From positions 1-46,192 of the forward strand of contig PLZP01000056.1 of the NCBI GenBank assembly GCA_003152215.1: 46,192 nucleotides of DNA, given 5' to 3'. Source of the stretch: Acidimicrobiaceae bacterium (lineage in GTDB: Bacteria > Actinomycetota > Acidimicrobiia > Acidimicrobiales > RAAP-2). A program made the position numbers and the translations under genes. Under the pieces are notes generated by a model, which was not told the origin of the DNA, ran no database searches, and saw only the letters and a program-made list of their open reading frames with translations. Numbering within the stretch: position 1 is the first letter of the stretch; every line of letters begins with the position of its first letter. This document shows, in pieces, positions 32,739 through 41,317 of the stretch.

Positions 32739-34997
32739 GTGGTGGAGCGCTACGAGCACTTTGAAGGGACGATTGGACGCACGGTCGCCGAATCCGTGCC
32801 GTGGTGGCCGACACCACGGCACCCGAAGAGCGACGCGCCCAACATCGTCGTCATCTTGATCGACGACCTCGGTTTCTCTCACTTTGGCTGCTTCGGTTCG
32901 GACCTGGCGACACCCAACATCGACGCGCTGGCTGAAGGCGGACTTCGCTTCTCGAACTTCCACGTGACGCCACTGTGCTCACCGACTCGCGCGGCCCTGC
33001 TCACCGGTCGCAATCACCACTCCGTGGGGATGCGAGGACTCTCGAACTGGAACTCAGGATTTCCGAACATGCGTGGCCACGTATCGAACCACGCCGCCAC
33101 GATGGGTGAGGTCTTGCGCGAGTCTGGTTACACCACGTTCGCCCTCGGCAAGTGGCACCTGACGTCGATGGAGAACGCATCTTCGGCCGGGCCCTTCGAT
33201 CAGTGGCCGTTGCAACGGGGCTTCGACCGGTTCTACGGCTTTCTCGACGGGGAAACCGACCAGTTCTCCCCGGACCTCATCTACGACAATCATCGCGTCG
33301 AACAACCCAAGAGTGCGCCAGAGGGCTATCACCTCAGCGAAGACCTCGTTGATCACGCCATTGAATTCATCCACGACACGAAGTCAGTTCGACCCGATCG
33401 CCCGTTCTTCACCTACTTCGCCTTTGGCGCGACCCACGCGCCGCACCAGGCGCCGGCCGAGCTGCTCGCCAAACATCGTGGACGCTACGACGAAGGGTGG
33501 GACGTGGCCCGCGACAAGTGGTTCGCACGGCAACGCGAGATGGGGATCGTCCCGCCCGATACCGAACTTGCGCCGCGAAATGAAGGAGTGGAGCCGTGGG
33601 ATGACCTGCCCACCAATCACAAGTTGCTCGCGGCGCGATTGCAAGAGGCGTACGCCGCGTTTCTCGAACACACGGACGCGCAGATCGGACGTCTCGTTGA
33701 CGACCTCGCGGCGCTCGGTGAACTCGACAACACGCTGATCTTGTTGATGAGCGACAACGGCGCAAGTCAAGAGGGCGGACCCTTTGGCGTCCTGCACGAG
33801 ATGAAGTACTTCAACTTCGTGATGGAGAGTCCCGACGAAGCGGTGGCGCATCTTGATGACATCGGTGGTCCGAGCAGTCATTCGAACTATCCGTGGGGTT
33901 GGGCGCAGGCTGGCAACACCCCCTTCAAGTGGTACAAACAGAACACTCACGAGGGCGGTGTCCACGTTCCCCTGGTCGTTCATTGGCCCAAGGGAATCGC
34001 CGCGACGGGGGAGGTGCGAACTCAGTTCCACTACGTGACCGACATCGCGCCGACGGTCTTCGAGGTTGCCGGCGTAACAATGCCCGAAAGCTATCGCGGC
34101 TTTGCGCAGATGCCGGTCGCGGGTGCTTCGATTGCCTACGCCTTCGATGACGCCGATGCGCCCAGTCGAAAGACCACGCAGTATTTCGAGATGGGTGGCC
34201 ACCGTGCGATGTACCACGAGGGTTGGAAGGCCGTGACGCGTCACGTCTTTGGTGTCTCGTTCGACGACGACCGCTGGGAGCTCTATCACGTGGCCGTCGA
34301 TCCCTCGGAGTGCCACGACCTCGCGTCATCAAATAGTGAGAAGTTGGACGAACTGATTGCGATGTGGTGGCAGGAGGCAGAGGAGTTCGGCGTACTTCCA
34401 CTCGACGACCGCGGCCTCGCGCTCTTTGGATCGCGCGCTCGCGACAATTCTCCGCACCCGCTCAGTCGTCACTACACCTATCGACCGCCGCTGAGTCCAA
34501 TCCCGCCACAGGCCGCGGCCGGCATCGGCGGGCGCAGTTGGGACCTTGAAGCGGTGGTCGAGCGCTCGCGTGACAGCGGCGGCGTCATTATGGCGATGGG
34601 TACTGAGAACGCCGGCGTCAGTCTCTTCGTGCAGGACAACCGACTGGTCTTTGACTACAACATCTTCATGGAGCATCACGTGCTTGAGTCGAACGAGGAG
34701 TTGCCCGACGGCGCGTCGGTGCTGGGCGTGCGATTTCGTCGCGGCCAGCGTGACGCGGACGTGACCCTGCTGATTGATGGCAACGAGGTGGGATCGCTGC
34801 ATCTTCCCTTCCTGATGAGAATGTTCTCTTCCATCGCCATGAGCATTGGCCGCGACCACGGTTCACCCGTCTCGCGCCGCTACGTCGATGACTACGTGTT
34901 CGAGGGGCGTATTGATCGCGTCGACATCCAATTGGTCTCGCAAAGCAGTGCCGAGGAGAAGGAGACGGCGGCCCGCGAGGGCATGGCCCGTCAATGA
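32739..34997 (+). CDS. Arylsulfatase (AtsA-type, cytoplasmic)
   Basis: 752-aa type I sulfatase. Metal-binding IDDLGF (41-46) and the formylglycine signature CSPTRAALLTGR with Cys80 are intact, as are GKWHL (near 141) and DNGASQEGG (near 343), which hold other metal and sulfate contacts. There is no signal peptide, and the length matches the long actinobacterial AtsA family. Activity would require a formylglycine-generating enzyme encoded elsewhere. The C-terminal 200 residues are a beta-rich domain. AAGGAG lies just before tandem GTG codons at 32739 and 32742, so the start is ambiguous by one codon. The stop overlaps a possible start of the dehalogenase gene. Confidence 0.92.
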   Translation: MVERYEHFEGTIGRTVAESVPWWPTPRHPKSDAPNIVVILIDDLGFSHFGCFGSDLATPNIDALAEGGLRFSNFHVTPLCSPTRAALLTGRNHHSVGMRGLSNWNSGFPNMRGHVSNHAATMGEVLRESGYTTFALGKWHLTSMENASSAGPFDQWPLQRGFDRFYGFLDGETDQFSPDLIYDNHRVEQPKSAPEGYHLSEDLVDHAIEFIHDTKSVRPDRPFFTYFAFGATHAPHQAPAELLAKHRGRYDEGWDVARDKWFARQREMGIVPPDTELAPRNEGVEPWDDLPTNHKLLAARLQEAYAAFLEHTDAQIGRLVDDLAALGELDNTLILLMSDNGASQEGGPFGVLHEMKYFNFVMESPDEAVAHLDDIGGPSSHSNYPWGWAQAGNTPFKWYKQNTHEGGVHVPLVVHWPKGIAATGEVRTQFHYVTDIAPTVFEVAGVTMPESYRGFAQMPVAGASIAYAFDDADAPSRKTTQYFEMGGHRAMYHEGWKAVTRHVFGVSFDDDRWELYHVAVDPSECHDLASSNSEKLDELIAMWWQEAEEFGVLPLDDRGLALFGSRARDNSPHPLSRHYTYRPPLSPIPPQAAAGIGGRSWDLEAVVERSRDSGGVIMAMGTENAGVSLFVQDNRLVFDYNIFMEHHVLESNEELPDGASVLGVRFRRGQRDADVTLLIDGNEVGSLHLPFLMRMFSSIAMSIGRDHGSPVSRRYVDDYVFEGRIDRVDIQLVSQSSAEEKETAAREGMARQ

Positions 34998-35005
34998 GGA
35001 GAGCA

Positions 35006-35917
35006 ATGCAAAGAGCACGAACCCCCGACGAACGCTTCGAGAACTTACCCGACTTCGCTTTTCAGGCGAACTACGCCGAGGTTGCTGATCCGAGCGGTGG
35101 CGAACCGCTGCGCATGGCCTTCCTCGACGAAGGCCCTCGCGATGGGGCCGTCGTTGTGCTCCTGCATGGGGAGCCGTCGTGGTCGTACCTGTATCGGTTC
35201 ATGATTCCCGATCTCGTTGGCGCAGGACACCGCGTGGTGGCGCCGGACCTCATCGGGTTTGGCCGCTCCGACAAGCCAAGCGATCGTGAGGAGTACACCT
35301 TTGCTCGTCACGTCGAGTGGACGCGCGAGCTGCTCTTCGATCACCTCGATCTGCGTGAGGTGACCCTGTTCGCCCAGGACTGGGGAAGTCTGATCGGACT
35401 ACGCCTCGTCGCTGAGCATCCCGAACGATTCGCACGAGTGGCCATTGGCAACGGCGGTCTGCCGACGGGCGAAGAGCGAATGAGCGAGGCCTTCAAGTCG
35501 TGGCAGGACTTCAGTCAAAGCACGCCGGAACTGCACGTCGGCAATATCGTCTCCGGTGGCTGCACGCAGCGCCTCCGGGACGAAGTCGTCGCGGCCTACG
35601 ACGCGCCCTTTCCGGACGAGTCCTATAAAGAGGGCGCCCGTCAGTTTCCCAAGTTGGTGCCGACATCGCCCGACGACCCCGCGCACGACGCCAACGTGGC
35701 GGCGTGGGCTGTGCTCGCGCAATGGGACAAGCCATTTCTCTGTTGCTTCTCTGACGGCGACGCGATCACGAAGGGTGGCGAACGCAAGTTCCTCGTGACC
35801 GTTCCTGGAACAAAGGGTCAGGCGCACACGACCATCGAGGGTGGCGGACACTTCTTGCAAGAGGAGAAGGGACCCGAGCTGGCCGCGGTCCTCAACGCGT
35901 TTATTGAGACGACCTAA
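35006..35917 (+). CDS. Haloalkane dehalogenase (subfamily I-like)
   Basis: 303-aa alpha/beta-hydrolase. HGEPSWSYLYR (54-64) supplies the oxyanion hole and part of the halide site, FAQDWGSLIG holds the nucleophile Asp125 followed by a halide-binding Trp126, FSDGD (248-252) the acid, and GGGHFLQEE the base His282. An Asp nucleophile with adjacent Trp separates dehalogenases from epoxide hydrolases, which usually have other oxyanion residues. GAGGAG supports ATG 35006; the ATG at 34994 overlaps the sulfatase stop. Close coupling with the sulfatase suggests co-expression. It converges with trmO, with overlapping stop codons. Confidence 0.88.
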   Translation: MQRARTPDERFENLPDFAFQANYAEVADPSGGEPLRMAFLDEGPRDGAVVVLLHGEPSWSYLYRFMIPDLVGAGHRVVAPDLIGFGRSDKPSDREEYTFARHVEWTRELLFDHLDLREVTLFAQDWGSLIGLRLVAEHPERFARVAIGNGGLPTGEERMSEAFKSWQDFSQSTPELHVGNIVSGGCTQRLRDEVVAAYDAPFPDESYKEGARQFPKLVPTSPDDPAHDANVAAWAVLAQWDKPFLCCFSDGDAITKGGERKFLVTVPGTKGQAHTTIEGGGHFLQEEKGPELAAVLNAFIETT

Positions 35918-36372
35918 AAGTACTTTTTGCCTAACTCCTCGCTCCACGCGGGAACGCGCAACTCCCCTTCGGGTCGACTCCAACGATAAACCGGCTTAAT
36001 GTCCAAGACCGGCGTGCCGTCGATGCCATCAAGACCACGCACCGTGAAGGACCGCTCGCTGACGTCGTCGAGAGCCACCGTGGAAAGGAGGATTCGATTG
36101 GGGCGGTCCTTGTTGCGTTGTGCGAAAACACCGATATCGGGCCACTTTTCGTTGCCTCGGGGCCGTCGATGCCACGGGGCGGGCGGTACGTCTTCGGCCC
36201 AGTCGGCGAAGAAAACGATTTCCACGTGTGAAAACTCGTCGAGACCAATGAGCGCATCGCCGGGAACGTCTCGGGCGAGTTCGACGGTGCTGACGACGTC
36301 ACCCCAGTTGTCGTCGATCGCCTCACTTCGCTCATTGTGGATGTAGGCAATCGGACGGACGGTGTACTCCAT
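35914..36372 (-). CDS. trmO: tRNA m6t6A37 methyltransferase TrmO-like (TsaA domain)
   Basis: 152 aa from the ATG at 36372. Contains YTVRPIAYIHNERSEAIDD at the start, GLDEFSHVEIVFFADW, then GVFAQRNKDRPNRILLSTV, and DIKPVY near the end, which are the conserved blocks of the TsaA/TrmO family. TrmO methylates threonylcarbamoyl-adenosine at position 37 of tRNA-Thr with SAM. The protein lacks the C-terminal extension of the E. coli enzyme, as in many bacteria. The track start at 36456 adds an unconvincing N-terminus. Some family members may methylate other targets. Confidence 0.82.
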   Translation of the reverse strand: MEYTVRPIAYIHNERSEAIDDNWGDVVSTVELARDVPGDALIGLDEFSHVEIVFFADWAEDVPPAPWHRRPRGNEKWPDIGVFAQRNKDRPNRILLSTVALDDVSERSFTVRGLDGIDGTPVLDIKPVYRWSRPEGELRVPAWSEELGKKYF

Positions 36373-36472
36373 AACTCCAATGTTACCGACGGGCGTCGAA
36401 AGTTCATCGAAGCCGTTTCGCAAAAGGCCAATGAGTAAACTCGGACGTTTGCACAATGGATGCGAGAGAGCA

Positions 36473-37066
36473 ATGGCAGAACTGACGTTTACCTATGGGA
36501 CGATGGCCGCGGGCAAGTCGACCTTGGCGCTTCAACTCTGCTGGCAGTTGCGCCAGGGACGGGGGGACGTAGCGCTGTGGACCTTCGGCGATCGCAGCGA
36601 CGACGGCATGGTGACGAGTCGCATTGGCATTGAAGCACGTGCTGAGGCCATCGAACCGGGCAGCGATCTTGGCCCCCACGTCGAGCAGTTACGAGAGCGT
36701 CACGTTCACATTCTCGTTATCGACGAAGCACAGTTCGCAAGCGTGGAACAGATCGACGCGCTCGCACGAGTGGTCGACGATCTCGGGATCGACGTGCACG
36801 CCTTTGGTCTCTCGGCTGACTTCTTGCTCAATCTTTTCCCCGGATCGGCGCGCCTCTTCGCGATCTCTGACTGGTCTCACGAACTGCCACTGACCTCGAC
36901 CTGCTGGTGCGGGCAAAAGGGAAGGTGCAACGCCAGAGTCGTGAACGGGATCGTGGCGCGCGAGGGTAGTCAGTTCTTCACGGGCGATGTCAATGAGGGC
37001 GTCGTGCACTACCAAGTGCTCTGTCGCCCGCACTACCGCTCGGGCCAGCTCGGCAACGAGGTCTAA
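36473..37066 (+). CDS. tdk: Thymidine kinase
   Basis: 197-aa type II (TK1-like) thymidine kinase, a salvage enzyme. FTYGTMAAGKSTLAL (about 6-20) is the P-loop; VIDEAQFAS contains the catalytic/Mg region; the lasso-domain zinc site is CWCGQKGRCNARVV with CRPHY. The start is taken at ATG 36473 after GAGAGAG, 111 nt inside the track ORF, because FTYGTM sits at the N-terminus in the family. The grpB-like gene begins directly after the stop. Confidence 0.93.
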   Translation: MAELTFTYGTMAAGKSTLALQLCWQLRQGRGDVALWTFGDRSDDGMVTSRIGIEARAEAIEPGSDLGPHVEQLRERHVHILVIDEAQFASVEQIDALARVVDDLGIDVHAFGLSADFLLNLFPGSARLFAISDWSHELPLTSTCWCGQKGRCNARVVNGIVAREGSQFFTGDVNEGVVHYQVLCRPHYRSGQLGNEV

Positions 37067-37651
37067 ATGGACCGTATTGTCGTCGTCGACGCCGATCCCG
37101 AGTGGCCGAAGCAGTTCCAAGAAATCGCCGCGCATCTCTCACCATTTCTCGCCGATTCGATCGTGCGCATTGAGCATGTTGGATCGACCTCGGTGCTCGG
37201 ACTCGCCCCCAAACCAATCATCGACATCGACGTCGTGGTGGCGGACGAAGAGCAAGTACCGATTGTGCTGGGTCTGATTGAGTCGGCCGGGTACCGGTGG
37301 GTGGGGGACTTGACCGTCAAAGGCCGCGAGGCATTCGAACCGGAGGACGCACAACATCTGCCAGACCACCACCTTTATTTGGTAGTGGAGAACAATCGAG
37401 CGCACGTGGATCACTGGCTCCTGCGCGACGCGCTGATCGACGATCCAGAGTTGATCGAGCGCTGCGCCGCGATCAAACGCGACAACGCCGTCTTGGCCGA
37501 TGGCGACGGGGAGCTCTACGTCGCCTTAAAGGCTGCTTTTGTCGCCGACGTTCTCACAAAAGCGCGTCGCGATCACGGCTTGGCGCCGGTCGAATACTGG
37601 CAGCCAGAGTTGGTTGAATTTTTGCGGCCATCACCGCGGCGCTGCGACTGA
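37067..37651 (+). CDS. GrpB/UPF0157 family nucleotidyltransferase-fold protein
   Basis: 194 aa. IEHVGSTSVLGLAPKPIIDIDVVV (about 35-58) is the family signature, combining the GSTS and D-x-D elements of the nucleotidyltransferase fold. The role of free-standing GrpB-type proteins is not established. The ATG follows the tdk stop without a gap, indicating co-transcription and likely re-initiation. Confidence 0.88.
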   Translation: MDRIVVVDADPEWPKQFQEIAAHLSPFLADSIVRIEHVGSTSVLGLAPKPIIDIDVVVADEEQVPIVLGLIESAGYRWVGDLTVKGREAFEPEDAQHLPDHHLYLVVENNRAHVDHWLLRDALIDDPELIERCAAIKRDNAVLADGDGELYVALKAAFVADVLTKARRDHGLAPVEYWQPELVEFLRPSPRRCD

Positions 37652-37668
37652 GCAACCACAATGGGGAC

Positions 37669-37833
37669 ATGTCCGACATCCTTAATCACAGTGAATTGAC
37701 GATCCCGGTGATCGAATGCGCCAGCCGATTCGCAGTCTTCTCCGATTGCCCTCACTGTGGCGCGTCGCTGAGCCCCGAACACGCACATTTCAAGTGCAGG
37801 TCATGCGGCTGGCGCGATTCCTGTTGTGATTGA
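37669..37833 (+). CDS. Small zinc-ribbon protein, 54 aa
   Basis: Not in the ORF track. Translation from ATG 37669 gives a 54-aa product with CPHCGASL and FKCRSCGWRDSCCD, a two-knuckle rubredoxin-like zinc ribbon near residues 27-47 plus two further C-terminal cysteines. GGGGAC precedes the ATG closely. It lies 17 nt after the grpB-like gene and before the pst operon. The function is unknown; the ribbon could bind nucleic acid or a protein partner. The clean Cys spacing is the main argument that it is a real gene. Confidence 0.65.
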   Translation: MSDILNHSELTIPVIECASRFAVFSDCPHCGASLSPEHAHFKCRSCGWRDSCCD

Positions 37834-37891
37834 TTACCGCACGATGAAGGTTTTCAAAAATCCTTAATTTTTCACTCTGAACGACCCTTTC

Positions 37892-37909
37892 GCTCACATT
37901 CTGTTTACC
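37892..37909 (+). promoter_or_regulatory. Pho-box-like direct repeats upstream of pstS
   Basis: GCTCACA and GTTTACC are spaced 11 nt apart, the period of the actinobacterial PhoP box (GTTCACC units). They are about 90 nt before the pstS start. A third unit is not clear. Confidence 0.4.
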
Positions 37910-37999
37910 TTCGATTCCTAGGTTTCCTAGTGGCAAAACGTTCGAATGTCGAATCGTCGCGTCGCAAATGAATCACTTTCTTTAGGAGGAAAGTTCAGA

Positions 38000-39346
38000 A
38001 TGAAGAATCTATTCAGGTCGCTCGCGGCAGTTGCGCTGGCCGTTGCTGGTCTGCTCGCCGTCGTGTCAGCACCCGCAAGTGCCAGTACCAAAAATAAGGC
38101 GGTCGTCTGTTACCGCCTTAAGTCCAACAAAGTCCAGTCCAAGCGTTACGAATCCAAGGGTGGCGTTTGCCCCAAGGGCTGGTCCAAACACAAGCCCAAG
38201 CCCACGTCGACAGCGCCCTCAGGCGGTCTCCAGGGATCCAACAAGACCGGTGACATCGACCTCGTCGTGCCGAGCAGCGTCTCGCTGGCGATCAACGGCT
38301 CGTCGTTCGACGCGCCAATGGTTGGGGCGACCACGAGTGGCTCGACCGGGTACACCGCCGGTGGCAAGGTGAGCTTCAGTTCGTATCCAGCCGCTGGATC
38401 CGGCGCTGGTCGTACGTCGATTACCAACGGAAGCGTTGACATCGGATTCTCGGACCAGCCCATGACGCCCACGGCCGCCACATTGCCCTCTGGCGCCGTG
38501 GAGGCGAACTACGTCCAAGTTCCCTACATCCTTGGAGGCGCCGTGGTCGGCTACAACCTCGGCTCAAGTCTCAACAACATCAAGTTGACGACCAACGAGG
38601 TTGCGAAGATATTCGACGGACAGATCACGACGTGGTCGAACCTCGCCATCATCAACACGAATGGCGGACTTTCGTCAACGACGGGTAAGGCGCTCCAGGC
38701 GCTCTACACCAGTAACTCACCGGCTGACACGATGAAGGTGATCTATCGATCCGCGAGTTCCGGTACGACGTACGCCTTCACCGACTGGCTGCACTCCTCT
38801 GGCGGCTCGACGCACACCCCGAGTGGCAATCCGATGGAAGGTAGTGGTAACGCCTGGCACGCCACGAACATCCTGGGGGCGGCGAACAACGCGGCCTTGG
38901 CGACCGATATCAACGCGACGCCCGGATCAATTGGCTACATCGAGTACAGCTACCTTCTGATTCCCGGCAACGCTGCCATTCAGTCGGCGTCGCTACAGGA
39001 CCGTGAAGGTCAGTGGCTCCAGCCATCGTTGACGAACATCGCCGCTGCCGCCGCTGCCGCCGGTACGAACATCACGCCCGACAGTTTCTCGATCGTCAAC
39101 GAGCCCGGCAATAAAGTGTGGCCGCTCGCGACCTACAGCTGGGCGATTGTGGCGAAGAACCAGACGAACGAAGCGAAGGGTGAGGCCATCGTCAAGTACC
39201 TCGACTGGGAGACCCACTACGCCCAGAGCGCCTTGGCCAAGGCCGAGGGCTACGTGCCCTTGCCGACAGCAGTCGCGGCCTACTCTCGTCAGCAATTGAT
39301 GAACGTGACCTCGGGTGGGGCGGTCCTGCTCACCAAGACGTCGTAA
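38000..39346 (+). CDS. pstS: Phosphate-binding protein PstS
   Basis: 448-aa extracellular phosphate receptor of the Pst ABC importer. The start MKNLFRSLAAVALAVAGLLAVVS is a signal peptide and follows AGGAGGAAAG; the track start at 37946 lies upstream of this site. There is no lipobox Cys at the cleavage region (PASAS), so it may be free or wall-retained. Binding-loop features are SSFDAPMV, AAGSGAGRTSITNG and DIGFSDQPM, then RSASSGTTYAFTDWL. A short basic insert (about 38-75) precedes the core. First gene of pstSCAB, with Pho-box-like repeats upstream. Confidence 0.93.
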   Translation: MKNLFRSLAAVALAVAGLLAVVSAPASASTKNKAVVCYRLKSNKVQSKRYESKGGVCPKGWSKHKPKPTSTAPSGGLQGSNKTGDIDLVVPSSVSLAINGSSFDAPMVGATTSGSTGYTAGGKVSFSSYPAAGSGAGRTSITNGSVDIGFSDQPMTPTAATLPSGAVEANYVQVPYILGGAVVGYNLGSSLNNIKLTTNEVAKIFDGQITTWSNLAIINTNGGLSSTTGKALQALYTSNSPADTMKVIYRSASSGTTYAFTDWLHSSGGSTHTPSGNPMEGSGNAWHATNILGAANNAALATDINATPGSIGYIEYSYLLIPGNAAIQSASLQDREGQWLQPSLTNIAAAAAAAGTNITPDSFSIVNEPGNKVWPLATYSWAIVAKNQTNEAKGEAIVKYLDWETHYAQSALAKAEGYVPLPTAVAAYSRQQLMNVTSGGAVLLTKTS

Positions 39347-39401
39347 CCACAATGAATTACCAATAAAGCTAATCACTAACAAAGAGAGGTAGAGCGCAGC
39401 A

Positions 39402-40385
39402 GTGTCAATCGTCATACCTCCACCTCCAGATTTCACCACGCATGAAGAAGAGGCGGCGGAGTTCAACTCCGCCGCCTCTTCGCGTACGTGGTACCACTAC
39501 CTATTGATTTTCGCGGCCCTCCTGTTCGGGGCCGTGAGCGTCGGCTTCGTCGGAACAATCGTCTGGAACTCGGCCCCTGAATGGGCACATCACACCGGCA
39601 CTCTCCTCGGTGGCAATGGCTGGCAGTCGCCTTTGGGACCGTTCGGCGGCCTCGCGATGATCGTCGGGACTCTCGAAACGTCGGTGATCGCGTTGGTGAT
39701 CGCTGTAGTAATCGGTCTCGGCACGTCAATCTCAATCGTGTTTCTCATTCCGCGTCGATTCCGCAATGTCGTGGCGACGTTCGTCGAACTGCTCGCCGCG
39801 GTCCCGAGTGTGGTTTACGGACTGTGGGGATTCCTCGTACTCGCGCCGTGGATGTTGAAGACGGTCATCCCGTGGCTCAATAGCTGGCCTTTCGCAAAGG
39901 AACTCTTTGGCAACGTCGGCCAGGAAGATGGTCAGTCGCTCCTCTTGGCGTCGATCGTGCTTGCCGTGATGATCCTGCCCACGTTCGTCGCGATCAGCCG
40001 AGAGGTCATCTCAGTCGTTCCGAACGATCTGATTGAAGCCAGCCTGTCCCTTGGCGCAACGCGATGGCAGGTGATCCGTGAAGTTGTTCTGCCGACGGCC
40101 AAGATCGGACTGTTTGGCGCAACGTTCTTGGCACTGGCACGGGCGACTGGGGAAACGGTCGCCGTGGCGTTGGTCGCGGGTGGCGTGGCCAATGTGCAGT
40201 TCCACCTCCTCTATCCCGGAACGTCAATCGCGGCTTGGATCGCGACGGAGTTCGGCGAGGCGCAGGGCAACGAAGTTGCCGCTCTAATGGCGCTTGGTGT
40301 GTTGTTGATGCTCGTGAACTTCGGGCTCTCGTTGATCAGCCGGTGGCTGGTCTCTCGCCAACGTAAGGTCCTGGCGGTCGTATGA
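39402..40385 (+). CDS. pstC: Phosphate ABC transporter permease PstC
   Basis: 327 aa with six membrane helices. The cytoplasmic EAA loop reads EASLSLGATRWQVIREVVLP, the contact site for PstB. GTG start after AGAGAGGTAGAG. The N-terminal cytoplasmic tail (EEEAAEFNSAASS) is encoded by a perfect 35-nt inverted repeat. The stop overlaps the pstA start as ATGA. It transports phosphate together with PstA. Confidence 0.93.
   Translation: MSIVIPPPPDFTTHEEEAAEFNSAASSRTWYHYLLIFAALLFGAVSVGFVGTIVWNSAPEWAHHTGTLLGGNGWQSPLGPFGGLAMIVGTLETSVIALVIAVVIGLGTSISIVFLIPRRFRNVVATFVELLAAVPSVVYGLWGFLVLAPWMLKTVIPWLNSWPFAKELFGNVGQEDGQSLLLASIVLAVMILPTFVAISREVISVVPNDLIEASLSLGATRWQVIREVVLPTAKIGLFGATFLALARATGETVAVALVAGGVANVQFHLLYPGTSIAAWIATEFGEAQGNEVAALMALGVLLMLVNFGLSLISRWLVSRQRKVLAVV
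39447..39481 (+). repeat. Perfect 35-nt inverted repeat inside pstC
   Basis: GAAGAGGCGGCGGAGTT is followed by one C and its exact reverse complement. As RNA this gives a 15-bp GC-rich stem with a TTCAA loop. It lies 45 nt into pstC, the only strong hairpin between pstS and the remaining pst genes. No T-run follows. Confidence 0.9.
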
Positions 40386-41314
40386 GCGGCATGATTGAAC
40401 TCGAGGAGCCGAAGGCGGCCGAACATCAAATGCGCGACGAGATTCGCCAGATCTCTGACAAGGTTCGCCGGCGGCGTCAGTTGCGTTCGACGATGATGGT
40501 CGCGCTGTGCGCCATCGCGCTCTGCATCACGGCGGTTCCGCTGTTTTTACTCTTGTACCAACTGTTCAACCGAGGCCTGCCCGTCGTCTTGCACCCTGGT
40601 TTCTATACGCAGTTACCTCAGACGCCCAACCTGATCACCCCGAATGCCACTGGTGGTATCTCGAATGCCATCATCGGCACCCTCGTGCTTTCGCTCTACG
40701 CCTCGATTATGGCGATTCCTGTCGGTGTTCTCGTCGGAATCTACTTGGCCGAATCCGACTCGAAGCTGGCGGCGTCGCTGCGGGTTATCGCCCAGACGAT
40801 GGCCGGCGCCCCGTCAATCCTGATGGGTCTCTTCGCCTTCTCCTTCATCATTCGCGACTTGCATATCGGCTTCTCGGCGCTGGCCGGGTCATTCGCGTTG
40901 GCCGTGTTGATGCTTCCGGTCATCATCATTTCATCCGAGATTGCGGTAAGGGGAGTTCCAAACACCCTCCGCGAGGCCGGTCTGGCACTTGGGGCCAAGC
41001 CCCACAAGGTTTCCATGAAGATCGTTCTCCCGGCGGCGCTGACCGGAATCGTGACCGGCATCATCTTGGCCATCTCGCGAGCAATCGGCGAGACCGCGCC
41101 CGTACTTTTGGTCATCGGCGGCGGTTACATTAATTCTTGGAAGCCGTTGGATCCCGTTGCCGCCATGCCGCTCTCAATTTACGAGAACGCCAAATCGGAA
41201 TGGCCCAGTCTGCGAACCGAAGTGTGGGGTATTGCGCTGGTGCTCGTTGTGTTCGTTTTTGTTTTGAGTTTAAGCGCCCGAATTTGGGCATCGAGAAAGC
41301 AACAGGCAAGGTAA
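40382..41314 (+). CDS. pstA: Phosphate ABC transporter permease PstA
   Basis: 310 aa with six membrane helices after a charged N-terminal tail (IRQISDKVRRRRQLR). The EAA loop is REAGLALGAKPHKVSMKIVLP, followed by ISRAIGETAPVLLVIGGG, a conserved PstA block. The ATG overlaps the pstC stop (ATGA). PstB follows 3 nt after the stop. Heterodimer partner of PstC. Confidence 0.93.
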   Translation: MSGMIELEEPKAAEHQMRDEIRQISDKVRRRRQLRSTMMVALCAIALCITAVPLFLLLYQLFNRGLPVVLHPGFYTQLPQTPNLITPNATGGISNAIIGTLVLSLYASIMAIPVGVLVGIYLAESDSKLAASLRVIAQTMAGAPSILMGLFAFSFIIRDLHIGFSALAGSFALAVLMLPVIIISSEIAVRGVPNTLREAGLALGAKPHKVSMKIVLPAALTGIVTGIILAISRAIGETAPVLLVIGGGYINSWKPLDPVAAMPLSIYENAKSEWPSLRTEVWGIALVLVVFVFVLSLSARIWASRKQQAR

Positions 41315-41317
41315 CCA

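Noticed and set aside
33384-34316. 310-aa minus-strand ORF
   Set aside because: Antisense to the sulfatase gene whose catalytic motifs are complete on the plus strand.
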